Below, one piece after another: positions 29,001-38,064 of a stretch of 64,000 bases of DNA; position 1 is the stretch's first letter, and each line of letters starts with the position of its first letter. The DNA is taken from NCBI GenBank assembly GCA_021737975.1, contig JAIPCZ010000009.1, positions 26,626 through 90,625 of the forward strand. The letters run 5' to 3'. The position numbers were made by a program, and so were the translations under genes. The notes under the pieces are model-generated. The model was not told the origin of the DNA and made no database searches. It saw only the letters and a program-made list of their open reading frames with translations. The DNA is from Polaromonas sp. (GTDB lineage Bacteria; Pseudomonadota; Gammaproteobacteria; Burkholderiales; Burkholderiaceae_C).

Positions 29001-30299
29001 TCAATTCAACTGTATGCGCAGGCCCCAGGGCACGGTGGCCCCGCCTTTGACCAGCCACAACACCGGGTAGTTGGGTGGCACTTTGGGCAGCTCGCCCTGC
29101 GCATCGGTGAAATAGACCAGGGCATCAGGATGCGCCCCCGCGCGTTCGATCCAGTCAAACACCGGCGCAAAGGCAGTGCCCCCGCCCCCTTCGAACTCGC
29201 GCGGCAGGTGAAACGCTTCCCAGGGCTCTGTGACCCAGGGTGCGTCTTGCGCCAGCGCCGCATCGCAGGCGAACAGGGTCATGCGCACGGGCAGCGTGCC
29301 CTTGATGGCATTGAGTTCGCCCACAAATTGGGCGAGGTCGGCATCGTCGATGGAGCCCGAGGTGTCCAGGGCCACAAAAATGTCGCCGGCGTGGCTGCGC
29401 AAGCTGGGAAAAATGGCTCCCCCACCCGTTTCACCGGTGCGCCGGGACGGACGCAGCCAGGTGTAATCGTCGCGCGCGGCTTGCGATAAATAATGCGCCA
29501 GTGCGGCACGCCATGACACCTGGGGCGCCAGCGCCTCATCAGTGAACCGCGCCAGAAGGCCCGAGAGTTTGCCGGCTTCCCGGGCGCGCTGGGCTGCGGC
29601 TGCCAGGTGGCGTTGCCATTGCTGTTGCAGGGTTTCTTTTTGCCCGGCGGTCAAGGGCGGCGGCGGGCTGTCTTGTGTTGGAGTGTCACCTGGCGCATCA
29701 GCCGCACCCACCATTTCAGGTTGGGCACCGCCTGCGTCGGGGTCAGTGTCCTGCGCGGCGCCGGCACCCTTGCTGCCCTCTTTGGGCGAGGTGTCGGCAC
29801 CGCCACCCTGGCCCTGGGCATCGCTGTCGCCAATGCCACCCTGACCGCCTTCATCATCGTCCCACACATGCTCGTCCAGGGTGTCGTTGTCGAGGTCGTC
29901 GTCCAGGCAGGGGTAAATCTCTTCGGCCGCCATGCCACGGTAAAGGTCGAGCACTTGCGCGCCCAGCGGCGGCTGAAGACCCTCATCGATCAGCAGCGGG
30001 TTGATGGCAAAGTCACAGGCCAGGGCCCACTTGCGCTGCACCCGGCTACCGCGCCGGGCGAAATGGCCCAGCGCGCAATGCAGCGCCTCGTGGGCCAGGG
30101 CAAACTGCGCTTGCGCCGTGCTCAGCCCATCAATCCACCGGGGGTTGTAGTACAGCTTGCGGGCATCGGTGCCGGTGCTGCGGCACCAGGCGCCTGCCTC
30201 AACCAGGGGCAAGCGCAAGACCAGCGCGCCAAGAAAAGGTTTGTCAAGAATGAGCCGGGTGCGCGCGGCAGCCAGCTTGGCCGCCGCCGCATGACGCAT
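29001..30299 (-). CDS. HEALH metallopeptidase-like / VWA-like protein (DUF2201 type)
   Basis: 432 residues if the ATG at 30299 is used; a GTG at 30335 would add 12. An N-terminal domain carries HEALHCALGH (H70, E71, H74, H79), a zinc-peptidase-like motif. A middle acidic, Gly-rich and low-complexity stretch (residues about 145-215) is followed by a C-terminal VWA-like fold with the MIDAS residues VALDTSGSIDD. MoxR ATPases usually work with such VWA partners on metal or cofactor insertion. It directly follows moxR. Whether the HEALH site is active is unknown. Confidence 0.85.
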   Translation of the reverse strand: MRHAAAAKLAAARTRLILDKPFLGALVLRLPLVEAGAWCRSTGTDARKLYYNPRWIDGLSTAQAQFALAHEALHCALGHFARRGSRVQRKWALACDFAINPLLIDEGLQPPLGAQVLDLYRGMAAEEIYPCLDDDLDNDTLDEHVWDDDEGGQGGIGDSDAQGQGGGADTSPKEGSKGAGAAQDTDPDAGGAQPEMVGAADAPGDTPTQDSPPPPLTAGQKETLQQQWQRHLAAAAQRAREAGKLSGLLARFTDEALAPQVSWRAALAHYLSQAARDDYTWLRPSRRTGETGGGAIFPSLRSHAGDIFVALDTSGSIDDADLAQFVGELNAIKGTLPVRMTLFACDAALAQDAPWVTEPWEAFHLPREFEGGGGTAFAPVFDWIERAGAHPDALVYFTDAQGELPKVPPNYPVLWLVKGGATVPWGLRIQLN

Positions 30300-30360
30300 C
30301 GCCCCAGTCAGCGGGCGCTCGGCTTGGGCTGGCACACCGGCGACATGGCCCAGGCCGTGA

Positions 30361-31413
30361 TTACTCGTAGAGGATGACGTCTGCAACGGCATTGGCCCAA
30401 CCGGAAAATTGCGGCACGGCAAACAGGGCGGAGCCGATGCCGCGGTGCATGTCAGACACCAGCATGACCCCCATTTCCTTGAGCGGCAGGCGCCGGGCGT
30501 AGTCAAGGATATGACCCCACACCTGACGCGCTTCAGGCTTGCCCTTGACCCGCAGGGCGCGCCCGGCCAGCGCGGCGGCCACGGCGTATTGCAGGTCGAT
30601 TTCTGTAGGCACATCCGCATCGCGCCCCTCGGTGATGGCATCGAGGTCGGGCAAGCGGTCCAGGCTGTTGATGAAGGCGCCACACTCCACCCCCGCCGCC
30701 TGGCCGACACAGGCGGTCAATGCCCCGACCAGCAGCTGCGGGCTGTCGCCAAATTTTTGCAGGGCACGGTGGGCGAATTCCCACGAGCGCGGGCTCGGAA
30801 ACGCCATTTCTCCGGCCAGGGTGCGTGCCGCATCAAAAGCAAACAGCAGTTCGGGCTTGAAGCGCAAGAACCCAATCAGCCGCTCGTCGATGCCATTGTC
30901 GTAGGCCCAGGAAGCCCAGTCGTCGAGGTTGACCGTGACTTCAAAGTGCGAAAAGCGGTTTGCCAGCGGTGCCGGCATGGCGTAGGTCACGCCGCGGTCA
31001 CCCTGGCGGTTGCCCGCCGCAAAGATGACCCAGCCGTCGGGAACGCGGTATTCGCCCAGGCGACGATCCAAAATCAATTGGTAGGCGGCGGCCGACACCG
31101 CAGGCGGCGCCGAGGTGATCTCGTCAAGAAACAGCACGCCGCGCGGGCCGTGGCGCTGCGCATCAGGCAACAGGGCAGGCACCGCCCATTGCACCACGTC
31201 GCCGACCCGAAACGGGATGCCGCGCAGGTCAGAAGGCTCCATCTGCGACAGGCGGATGTCGATCACCGGAGCCTGGTGGCACTGACCCACCTGGGCGACG
31301 ATCTGTGATTTGCCCACACCGGGCGGCCCCCACAGCATCACCGGGGTGTGGTGCCCCTCGGCCGTGCTGAGAAATTCGCGTTCAAGAACCAAAGTAAGCT
31401 GGGCGGGGCGCAT
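30361..31413 (-). CDS. MoxR-type AAA+ ATPase
   Basis: 350 residues. Walker A GPPGVGKS lies at residues 29-36, Walker B GVLFLDEITSAPP near residue 95, and sensor 1 FAAGNRQGDRG follows. It belongs to the MoxR branch of AAA+ proteins, which act as ring chaperones with VWA proteins. The first gene of the cassette, it has its own leader of about 110 bp after era, with a candidate -10 box and direct repeats. The substrate is not known. Confidence 0.92.
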   Translation of the reverse strand: MRPAQLTLVLEREFLSTAEGHHTPVMLWGPPGVGKSQIVAQVGQCHQAPVIDIRLSQMEPSDLRGIPFRVGDVVQWAVPALLPDAQRHGPRGVLFLDEITSAPPAVSAAAYQLILDRRLGEYRVPDGWVIFAAGNRQGDRGVTYAMPAPLANRFSHFEVTVNLDDWASWAYDNGIDERLIGFLRFKPELLFAFDAARTLAGEMAFPSPRSWEFAHRALQKFGDSPQLLVGALTACVGQAAGVECGAFINSLDRLPDLDAITEGRDADVPTEIDLQYAVAAALAGRALRVKGKPEARQVWGHILDYARRLPLKEMGVMLVSDMHRGIGSALFAVPQFSGWANAVADVILYE

Positions 31414-31441
31414 TGGTTAGCGGTGGAGTTAGATCGGCAGG

Positions 31442-31461
31442 TTGGAATACTTTGGAATATA
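31442..31461 (-). promoter_or_regulatory. Candidate promoter and direct-repeat operator of the moxR cassette
   Basis: On the minus strand TATTCCAA occurs twice, 10 bp apart (plus 31452-31459 and 31442-31449), and TATATT (plus 31456-31461) overlaps the first copy as a possible -10 box. One helical turn between copies suits a dimeric regulator. The -35 region is weak (TTCAAT at short spacing), so an activator may be needed. This lies about 30-45 bp before the moxR ATG. Confidence 0.4.
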
Positions 31462-31523
31462 ACCCGAGATCGAACTATTGAACCGATGCCCGGCCTGGCG
31501 CTGGCGCCCCATGGGCCCTTGAC

Positions 31524-32555
31524 TCACTCGTAGCCAAATGAGCGCACGCGCGCTTCGTCATCGGCCCAACCCGAGCGCACCTTGACCCACATCTCGATGA
31601 AGACCTTGCAGTCGAACAGCTTTTCCAGCTCGACACGGGTCTCCATGCCGATGCGCTTGATACGCTCACCCTTGTCGCCAATCACCATGGCCTTGTGGCC
31701 GTCGCGCTCGACCACGATGGTGGCGGCGATGCGCAGCAGGCGTTTCTGGCCTTTTTTCTGCGGCGGCTCTTCTTCAAACTTGTCGATGATGACGGTCGAC
31801 GTGTAGGGCAACTCGTCGCCGGTCAGGCGGAACAGCTTTTCGCGCACCATTTCGGCGGCCATGAAGCGTTCGCTGCGGTCGGTCAATTCATCGGCTGCGT
31901 ACCACCAGGCCTGCTCAGGCAGGAATTTTTCGCAAATGCCCAGCAGGCGCTCGACATCCTTGGCGCTCTTGGCCGACATCGGCACAAACTCGGCAAAGGC
32001 GTGTTTTTCCTGCATGGTCTGCAGCCAAGGCGCTATGTCGCCGCGGCGGTGCACGTTGTCGAGCTTGTTGGCAATCAGCAAGGTGGGGATCTTCTTGTCC
32101 AGCAGCGCCAGCACGCGGGCGTCGGCCGGGGTGAAGCTGCCGGCTTCCACCACAAACAGGATCAGGTCCACATCGGCCACCGCGCCCACCACAGTCTTGT
32201 TGAGCGACTTGTTGAGCGCATTGCCATGCAGGGTTTGAAAACCGGGGGTGTCGACAAACACAAACTGGGTCGCACCCTGGGTGTGCATGCCGGTGATGCG
32301 GTGCCGCGTGGTTTGCGCCTTGCGCGAGGTGATGCTGATTTTTTGCCCCACCAGGGCGTTGAGCAGGGTGGATTTGCCCACATTGGGCTTGCCCACGATG
32401 GCAATCAGGCCGCAGCGCTGGCCCGCGACCGGTGCCTCGGTGGCACCGGCAGGGCGCATGTCACGGCGCATGCCCGCCAACAAGTCTTCCAGGTTTTCCT
32501 GCACCTCCACCGCCGGGACGTCGGCATGGGAAGCTGTTTTTTTGGGGGTAGTCAT
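31524..32555 (-). CDS. era: GTPase Era
   Basis: 343 residues. The GTPase has G1 [10 protein letters not shown]3 DTPGF and G4 NKLD, and the C-terminal KH domain has [13 protein letters not shown] with a [16 protein letters not shown] end. Era binds the 3' end of 16S rRNA and helps 30S maturation. An N-terminal extension of about 50 residues, acidic and Ala-rich, precedes the domain. The ATG overlaps the rnc stop by 4 bp. Downstream of era lies the moxR cassette, not recO. Confidence 0.96.
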   Translation of the reverse strand: MTTPKKTASHADVPAVEVQENLEDLLAGMRRDMRPAGATEAPVAGQRCGLIAIVGKPNVGKSTLLNALVGQKISITSRKAQTTRHRITGMHTQGATQFVFVDTPGFQTLHGNALNKSLNKTVVGAVADVDLILFVVEAGSFTPADARVLALLDKKIPTLLIANKLDNVHRRGDIAPWLQTMQEKHAFAEFVPMSAKSAKDVERLLGICEKFLPEQAWWYAADELTDRSERFMAAEMVREKLFRLTGDELPYTSTVIIDKFEEEPPQKKGQKRLLRIAATIVVERDGHKAMVIGDKGERIKRIGMETRVELEKLFDCKVFIEMWVKVRSGWADDEARVRSFGYE

Positions 32556-33238
32556 GAGTTCACCGTTGCTTTCAAAATTTGCAGCATCGCGGTCGCTGCC
32601 GCTTGCTCTGCGGCCCGACGCGAGCCGCCAATACCGCGCTCGGCGCGGTTGAGTTCGGGAATTTCGCATTCCACATCAAAGCTTTGCTTGTGCGCCACAC
32701 CCAGGGTGGCCACCACCCGGTAGCTCGGCAGTTTCATGCGGCGCCCCTGCAGCCACTCCTGCAGCTCGGTTTTGGGGTCCTTGCCAATGGCCTCCATCTC
32801 GGGGTTGATTTGCACCGCCTGGTAGAGCCGCTGCACCAGCGCTTGCGCGGCGGCAAAACCGGCATCCAGGTAGACGGCGCCAATGACGGCCTCCAGCGTG
32901 TCGGCCAGTATGGAAGGCCGCTTCTGGCCGCCCGAGCGCATCTCGCCCTCGCCCAGCAAAATCACATCCGGCAAACCCAGCGAAACCGCCAGCTGGTGCA
33001 GCGTGTCCTGCTTGACCAGATGGGCCCGCACTCTGGATAAATCACCCTCGGGCAGATTCTGCAGGCGCCGGTACAACATGTCGGCGACCACCACGCCGAG
33101 CACCGAGTCGCCCAAAAACTCCAGGCGCTCGTTGTGGTCGGATGAAAAACTGCGGTGGGTGAGCGCCCGCTTCAACAGGCCGGCATCAGCAAACTCATGT
33201 TGCAGACGCTGTTGCAGCGTGGCCAAGCCTGCAATCAA
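32552..33238 (-). CDS. rnc: Ribonuclease III
   Basis: 228 residues. The signature [17 protein letters not shown] carries the catalytic acidic residues, and the second acidic site lies in [15 protein letters not shown]-terminal double-stranded RNA-binding domain (ELQEWLQG onward) follows. It cuts rRNA precursors and structured mRNAs. It is between DUF4845 and era in the lepA-lepB-rnc-era order usual in proteobacteria. Confidence 0.97.
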   Translation of the reverse strand: MIAGLATLQQRLQHEFADAGLLKRALTHRSFSSDHNERLEFLGDSVLGVVVADMLYRRLQNLPEGDLSRVRAHLVKQDTLHQLAVSLGLPDVILLGEGEMRSGGQKRPSILADTLEAVIGAVYLDAGFAAAQALVQRLYQAVQINPEMEAIGKDPKTELQEWLQGRRMKLPSYRVVATLGVAHKQSFDVECEIPELNRAERGIGGSRRAAEQAAATAMLQILKATVNS

Positions 33239-33254
33239 ATCAGCACCTGTGTTG

Positions 33255-33608
33255 TCAATTCGATTGACCGCTGTACTTGAGCGTCAGGAAAGCCGGGCCC
33301 GTCAGGTGGATCTCGCGCTCATAGGAAAACCTGACCACCACCTTGTCGTTTTCCTTGGTGACCTCGAGGTCTTTGCCTTTGATTGACTTGATGTCCTCGA
33401 CGCTCGCGGTCTTGTCGAAGATGGCGCGCACTTCGGGCACGGTATTGCCGTCTTTGGCTTTGTTCACGGCCTTCTGAATGGTCTGGAATTCCATCACGGT
33501 GGGCACCACCTGGGCGGTCAGCACCCCAGCGCCGGCCAGCAGCACGCAGATAAAAAGAACACCCATCATGGTGATGCCACGCTGGCCGGATTTGGAAGAA
33601 GATGTCAT
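33255..33608 (-). CDS. DUF4845 single-pass membrane protein
   Basis: 117 residues from the ATG of MTSSSKSG. After a short basic N terminus (QRGITMMG, similar to a prepilin leader) there is one transmembrane helix, VLFICVLLAGAGVLTAQVV, and then a periplasmic domain rich in Lys and beta strands. DUF4845 proteins often sit between lepB and rnc in betaproteobacteria and gammaproteobacteria, and their function is unknown. It starts 13 bp after the lepB stop. Confidence 0.88.
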   Translation of the reverse strand: MTSSSKSGQRGITMMGVLFICVLLAGAGVLTAQVVPTVMEFQTIQKAVNKAKDGNTVPEVRAIFDKTASVEDIKSIKGKDLEVTKENDKVVVRFSYEREIHLTGPAFLTLKYSGQSN

Positions 33609-33621
33609 GTCAGTCTCCTGG

Positions 33622-34590
33622 TCAATTGAAAGAGCCGATGCGCTTGAGGTTGCCAAAATTCATCCAGACAAAAAATGCCTTGCCCACGATGTTTTTGTCT
33701 GGCACGAAACCCCAGTAGCGCGAATCAAGTGAATTGTCGCGGTTGTCGCCCATCATGAAGTAATGTCCCTCGGGCACCTTGCACACCACGCCTTCAACAC
33801 TGTAGCGGCAATTGTTTTTGAATTCAAATTCATCGGCACCGGGAATAAAGGCCGGCCGCGCCGGGTCGTTGAGCAGGCGGTGCGGCTGCTCACCCAGAGT
33901 TTCCTGAAACTGCGGGAAGTAGCGCATGGTGTCCTCGTCAAAAAACTCGGGCAGCGCGTTGGTGGGCAGCGGCTTGCCATTGATGCTCAGGCGCTTGTTG
34001 AGGTAGGCCACTTCGTCGCCAGGCACGCCGACCACGCGCTTGATGTAGTCCAGGCTGGGTTTGGGCGGGTAGCGAAACACCATGACATCGCCGCGCTGCG
34101 GCGGAGTGCCCTCGGTGATCTTGGTGTTGAGCACAGGCAGGCGCAGCCCGTAATGGAACTTGTTGACCAAAATCAGGTCCCCGATCCACAGCGTAGGGAC
34201 CATCGAGCCTGACGGAATCTTGAAGGGCTCGAACAGGAACGAGCGCAGGATGAAGACACCGATGATCACCGGGAACAGCCCGGCCGTCCAGTCCAGCCAC
34301 CAGGGCTGCGCCAGGATGCGGTGTTTGGCCTCGGCCACGTCACCGTCGACCTTGTTGATGCCCATTTTGCTGAGTTCCGCGCGGCGTGCAATGGTCTGCG
34401 CCTCCAGGTCGGCAGCCGCTTTCTGGCGGTCCGGCAAAAAGTAAAACCGCTCAGCCAACCAATAGATGCCGGTGACCACCGTGGCCAGGAACAGCAGCAG
34501 GGCAAAGTTGCCTTCGAGCGCCCCGAAATACCAGGCCCCCACATAGCCCGCAAAGGCGGCCAGAATCACGGCCGTGATGATCTGCATCAT
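33622..34590 (-). CDS. lepB: Signal peptidase I
   Basis: 322 residues. Two N-terminal membrane helices precede the catalytic domain, in which the Ser is in [14 protein letters not shown] and the general-base Lys is in [13 protein letters not shown]; box E is [14 protein letters not shown]. It cleaves signal peptides of exported proteins. The start is the first of two adjacent ATG codons, overlapping the lepA stop as ATGA; the other gives one residue fewer. The lepA-lepB pairing is standard. Confidence 0.96.
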   Translation of the reverse strand: MMQIITAVILAAFAGYVGAWYFGALEGNFALLLFLATVVTGIYWLAERFYFLPDRQKAAADLEAQTIARRAELSKMGINKVDGDVAEAKHRILAQPWWLDWTAGLFPVIIGVFILRSFLFEPFKIPSGSMVPTLWIGDLILVNKFHYGLRLPVLNTKITEGTPPQRGDVMVFRYPPKPSLDYIKRVVGVPGDEVAYLNKRLSINGKPLPTNALPEFFDEDTMRYFPQFQETLGEQPHRLLNDPARPAFIPGADEFEFKNNCRYSVEGVVCKVPEGHYFMMGDNRDNSLDSRYWGFVPDKNIVGKAFFVWMNFGNLKRIGSFN

Positions 34591-36398
34591 GCGTCCACCT
34601 TCAAAATGGCCAGGAAGGCTTCTTGTGGGACTTCGACCGAACCAATTTGCTTCATGCGTTTCTTGCCTTCTTTTTGTTTTTCCAGCAGCTTGCGCTTGCG
34701 TGAAATGTCGCCGCCATAACATTTGGCGATCACGTTCTTGCGCAGCGCCTTGATGGTTTCGCGCGCGATGATGTTGGCGCCAATGGCGGCCTGGATCGCC
34801 ACGTCGTACATCTGGCGCGAGATCACTTCGCGCATTTTTGCCACCACCGCGCGGCCGCGGTACTGCGACTGCGAGCGGTGCACGATGATCGACAGCGCAT
34901 CGACCTTCTCGCCATTGAGCAAGATGTCGACCTTGACGACGTCGGCGGGGCGGTATTCCTTGAACTCGTAGTCCATCGAGGCATAACCACGCGAGACACT
35001 TTTGAGTTTGTCAAAGAAATCCATCACGATTTCGCCCAGCGGCATGTCATAAGTCAGCACGACCTGACGACCCTTGTAGGCCATGTTGAGCTGCACGCCG
35101 CGCTTCTGGTTGCACAAGGTCATGACCGGTCCGACATACTCCTGCGGCATGTAAAGGTGCACGGTGACGATGGGCTCACGGATCTCGTCCAGACGGCCCT
35201 GGTCGGGCATTTTGGACGGGTTCTCCACCATCTTGACCTCGCCGTCGACCGACACCACCTGGTAGACCACGCTCGGGGCGGTGGTGATCAGGTCCTGGTC
35301 AAACTCGCGCTCGAGGCGTTCCTGCACAATTTCCATGTGCAGCAGGCCCAAAAATCCGCACCGGAAGCCAAAACCCAGGGCCTGCGAGACCTCGGGCTCG
35401 TAGTGCAGCGAGGCATCGTTGAGCTTGAGCTTTTCGAGACTGTCGCGCAGACCTTCGTACTGGTTGGCTTCGGTCGGGTACAGGCCGGCAAACACCTGCG
35501 GCTGGATTTCCTTGAATCCAGGCAAGGGCTTGGTGGCGGTGGCTGCTGCGCCTCCGCTGCCCGGCCGGATCAGCGTGATCGTGTCGCCAACCTTGGCAGC
35601 CTGCAACTCGCGGATGCCGGCAATGATGTAGCCCACCTCGCCGGCCTCGAGCGCCTGGCGTGGTTCGTTGGCCGGGGTGAAGACCCCCAGGCTGTCGGCG
35701 TTGTAGGTGGTTTCGGTGGCCATCAGCTTGATGCGCTCCCCCTTTGCCAGGCGACCATCAACCACCCGCACCAGCATGACCACGCCGACATAGGAGTCAA
35801 ACCAGCTGTCGATGATCATGGCGCGCAACGGGCCGTTGGGGTTGCCTTTGGGCGGCGGAATGCGGGCCACCACGGCTTCCAGGATGTCGTCGATGCCCAT
35901 GCCGCTCTTGGCCGAGCAGGCTATTGCCGCAGAGGCGTCGATGCCAATCACGTCCTCAATTTCAGAGCGGGCGTTGTCAGGGTCGGCATTGGGCAGATCC
36001 ATCTTGTTCAACACCGGAACCACTTCCACGCCCAGATCGAGCGCGGTATAACAATTGGCCACAGTTTGTGCCTCGACGCCCTGGCTGGCATCGACCACCA
36101 GCAGGGCCCCTTCGCATGCCGAGAGGGAGCGGCTGACCTCGTAGGAAAAGTCGACGTGCCCGGGTGTGTCGATCAGGTTGAGGTTGTAGACCTGGCCATC
36201 GAGCGCCTTGTAGTGCAGCGCCGCCGTTTGCGCCTTGATGGTGATGCCGCGCTCTTTCTCGATATCCATCGAGTCCAGCACCTGCGCTTCCATTTCACGC
36301 TCCTGCAAGCCACCACAGCGCTGGATCAGGCGGTCGGCCAGCGTGGACTTGCCGTGGTCAATATGGGCAATGATGGAGAAATTTCTGATGTGATGCAT
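34587..36398 (-). CDS. lepA: Elongation factor 4 (LepA)
   Basis: 603 residues. The G domain has [26 protein letters not shown] and NKMDLP, and the LepA-specific C-terminal domain ends with [20 protein letters not shown]. It back-translocates or remodels stalled ribosomes and affects initiation. It is separated from mucD by a 148-bp region with a strong terminator, so it probably has its own promoter there. Confidence 0.97.
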   Translation of the reverse strand: MHHIRNFSIIAHIDHGKSTLADRLIQRCGGLQEREMEAQVLDSMDIEKERGITIKAQTAALHYKALDGQVYNLNLIDTPGHVDFSYEVSRSLSACEGALLVVDASQGVEAQTVANCYTALDLGVEVVPVLNKMDLPNADPDNARSEIEDVIGIDASAAIACSAKSGMGIDDILEAVVARIPPPKGNPNGPLRAMIIDSWFDSYVGVVMLVRVVDGRLAKGERIKLMATETTYNADSLGVFTPANEPRQALEAGEVGYIIAGIRELQAAKVGDTITLIRPGSGGAAATATKPLPGFKEIQPQVFAGLYPTEANQYEGLRDSLEKLKLNDASLHYEPEVSQALGFGFRCGFLGLLHMEIVQERLEREFDQDLITTAPSVVYQVVSVDGEVKMVENPSKMPDQGRLDEIREPIVTVHLYMPQEYVGPVMTLCNQKRGVQLNMAYKGRQVVLTYDMPLGEIVMDFFDKLKSVSRGYASMDYEFKEYRPADVVKVDILLNGEKVDALSIIVHRSQSQYRGRAVVAKMREVISRQMYDVAIQAAIGANIIARETIKALRKNVIAKCYGGDISRKRKLLEKQKEGKKRMKQIGSVEVPQEAFLAILKVDA

Positions 36399-36434
36399 CC
36401 AGGGAAACCGATTTAAATGAGTAAGTGAACAACA

Positions 36435-36466
36435 GAAAAAAGGGCGCGTTCCAGAGAGACGCGCCC
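36435..36466 (-). terminator. Rho-independent terminator after mucD
   Basis: On the minus strand GGGCGCG (36466-36460) pairs with CGCGCCC (36448-36442) around an 11-base loop, followed by a run of T (36441-36435). It lies about 80 bp after the mucD stop and before lepA, and so divides the sigma-E operon from the lepA-lepB operon. Confidence 0.8.
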
Positions 36467-36497
36467 TGAACCAGGGAATTGGCTACACCAAAGTAAA

Positions 36498-36524
36498 GTG
36501 CCTGATTGTAATTAAGTCAGGCAC
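36498..36524. other. Hairpin GTGCCTGA/TCAGGCAC between mucD and lepA
   Basis: A perfect 8-bp inverted repeat (36498-36505 and 36517-36524) with an 11-base AT-rich loop lies about 100 bp upstream of the lepA start. On the minus strand the loop holds TACAAT, a possible -10 box for lepA, and the hairpin is followed by TTTACTTT. It may be an operator or a second, weaker terminator. Confidence 0.45.
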
Positions 36525-36546
36525 CACCCATTTAATCCCTTGCGGG

Positions 36547-38025
36547 TCAGGGATTGAACCGGATCACCGTGTACTGCGCCCACTCGCCGCGACGGAAAAG
36601 AATATTGACTGGCTTGGACTTGTCCAGCTCAGCGACCACTTTTTCAAAGCCGGCCACATTGCTTACCGCGACATTGGCCACCGCCAAAATCACGTCTCCC
36701 TCGCGCAAGCCCGCGCGCGCAGCCAAACCGCTGGCGGCGTTGACCTGCACACCACCCTTGATCTTCAATTCCTTCTTGGCGGCATCGGTCAATTCGCTCA
36801 AATCCAGGCCCATCGACTGAGCCATTTTGGATTCGGAGGGTTTGGGCGCCTTCTCAGAGGACTTCGCCGCTGTTTTTTCAGGCTCGATCTCGGCAACAGT
36901 CACCGTCAAGTCCTTGCTGGCGCCGCGTCGAAAGACTGACAGCGTGCTCTTGGCCCCTGGCTTGGTGCCGCCCACCATGCGCGGCAGGTCACTGGATTTC
37001 TCAACTTTTTTGCCATCGAACCTGATGATGATGTCGCCGGCTTCGACCCCCGCCTTGTCGGCCGGGCCGCCGGCTTCGACGCCACGGACCAGGGCGCCGT
37101 AAGGTGCACCCAGACCTCTGGACTCGGCCTCCTCCTTGGTCACCTGTTCAATCTGCACCCCGATGCGACCCCGCGTCACACGACCGCTGGCGCGTAATTG
37201 CTCACTCACACGCACCGCTTCATCCATCGGAATGGAGAAAGAAATGCCCATGGAACCGCCTGAGCGTGAATAGATCTGGCTGTTGATGCCCACCACCTCG
37301 CCACGCATGTTGATCAGCGGGCCGCCCGAGTTACCCGGGTTGATCGCCACGTCGGTTTGGATGAAGGGCAAATAGTCGCCGGTGTCGCGCTGCTTGGCGC
37401 TCACAATGCCTGCCGTCACCGAGTTTTCGAGGCCAAACGGCGAGCCAATCGCCATCACCCACTCGCCGACCTTGAGGCGACTCACATCACCCACCTTGAC
37501 CGCCGGCAAGCCGGTGGCCTCAATCTTCACCACCGCGACGTCGCTTCGCTTGTCGGCGCCGATGATCTTTGCCTTGAATTCACGTTTGTCAGTCAGGGTC
37601 ACGATGACTTCGTCGGCCCCATCGACCACATGGGCGTTAGTCATGATCATGCCATCGGCGGTCAGGATGAAGCCTGAACCCACGCCACGCGGCTGCTCCT
37701 CCTGGTTGGGATTCTGCCCATGTCCGGGCGGCGGAGCTTGCCGCGGGCCATTGGGCATGTTGGGAATCGGCAATCCAAAGCGTCGGAAAAAATCGAGCAT
37801 GTCAGGGTCCATCTGGCCCGGCTGGTTTTGCCGCGGGCTGACCTTCTCGAGGGTGCGTATATTGACCACGGAAGGCCCCACCTGCTCAACCAGATCGGTG
37901 AAGTCAGGCAGCGCGCGCACCTGGGCAAAAACCGGGGTCAGTGGCAACATCGCGGTTGAGGCCGTGGCCACCACCGCGGTACTCAAAATGCATGCGAACA
38001 CGCCTTTTAAATTCAGTTGAGTCAT
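36547..38025 (-). CDS. mucD: DegP/MucD-type periplasmic serine endoprotease
   Basis: 492 residues. An N-terminal signal peptide ends near PVFAQ. The trypsin-like domain shows the catalytic His (TNAHVVDGAD), Asp (KRSDVAVVKIE) and Ser (NPGNSGGPLINMRG), and two PDZ domains follow, the second beginning near GGVQVNAASG. It degrades misfolded periplasmic proteins. It is the last gene of the rpoE operon and ends at a terminator. The ATG at 38025 is preferred over a GTG-type frame upstream. Confidence 0.95.
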   Translation of the reverse strand: MTQLNLKGVFACILSTAVVATASTAMLPLTPVFAQVRALPDFTDLVEQVGPSVVNIRTLEKVSPRQNQPGQMDPDMLDFFRRFGLPIPNMPNGPRQAPPPGHGQNPNQEEQPRGVGSGFILTADGMIMTNAHVVDGADEVIVTLTDKREFKAKIIGADKRSDVAVVKIEATGLPAVKVGDVSRLKVGEWVMAIGSPFGLENSVTAGIVSAKQRDTGDYLPFIQTDVAINPGNSGGPLINMRGEVVGINSQIYSRSGGSMGISFSIPMDEAVRVSEQLRASGRVTRGRIGVQIEQVTKEEAESRGLGAPYGALVRGVEAGGPADKAGVEAGDIIIRFDGKKVEKSSDLPRMVGGTKPGAKSTLSVFRRGASKDLTVTVAEIEPEKTAAKSSEKAPKPSESKMAQSMGLDLSELTDAAKKELKIKGGVQVNAASGLAARAGLREGDVILAVANVAVSNVAGFEKVVAELDKSKPVNILFRRGEWAQYTVIRFNP

Positions 38026-38064
38026 CTTCAGCCTTTTTGATAAAACACACATGGAAATGGGGAC

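Noticed and set aside
34878..36416. 512-codon open frame antisense to lepA
   Set aside because: Antisense to a highly conserved gene, with His/Val-rich composition typical of shadow frames.
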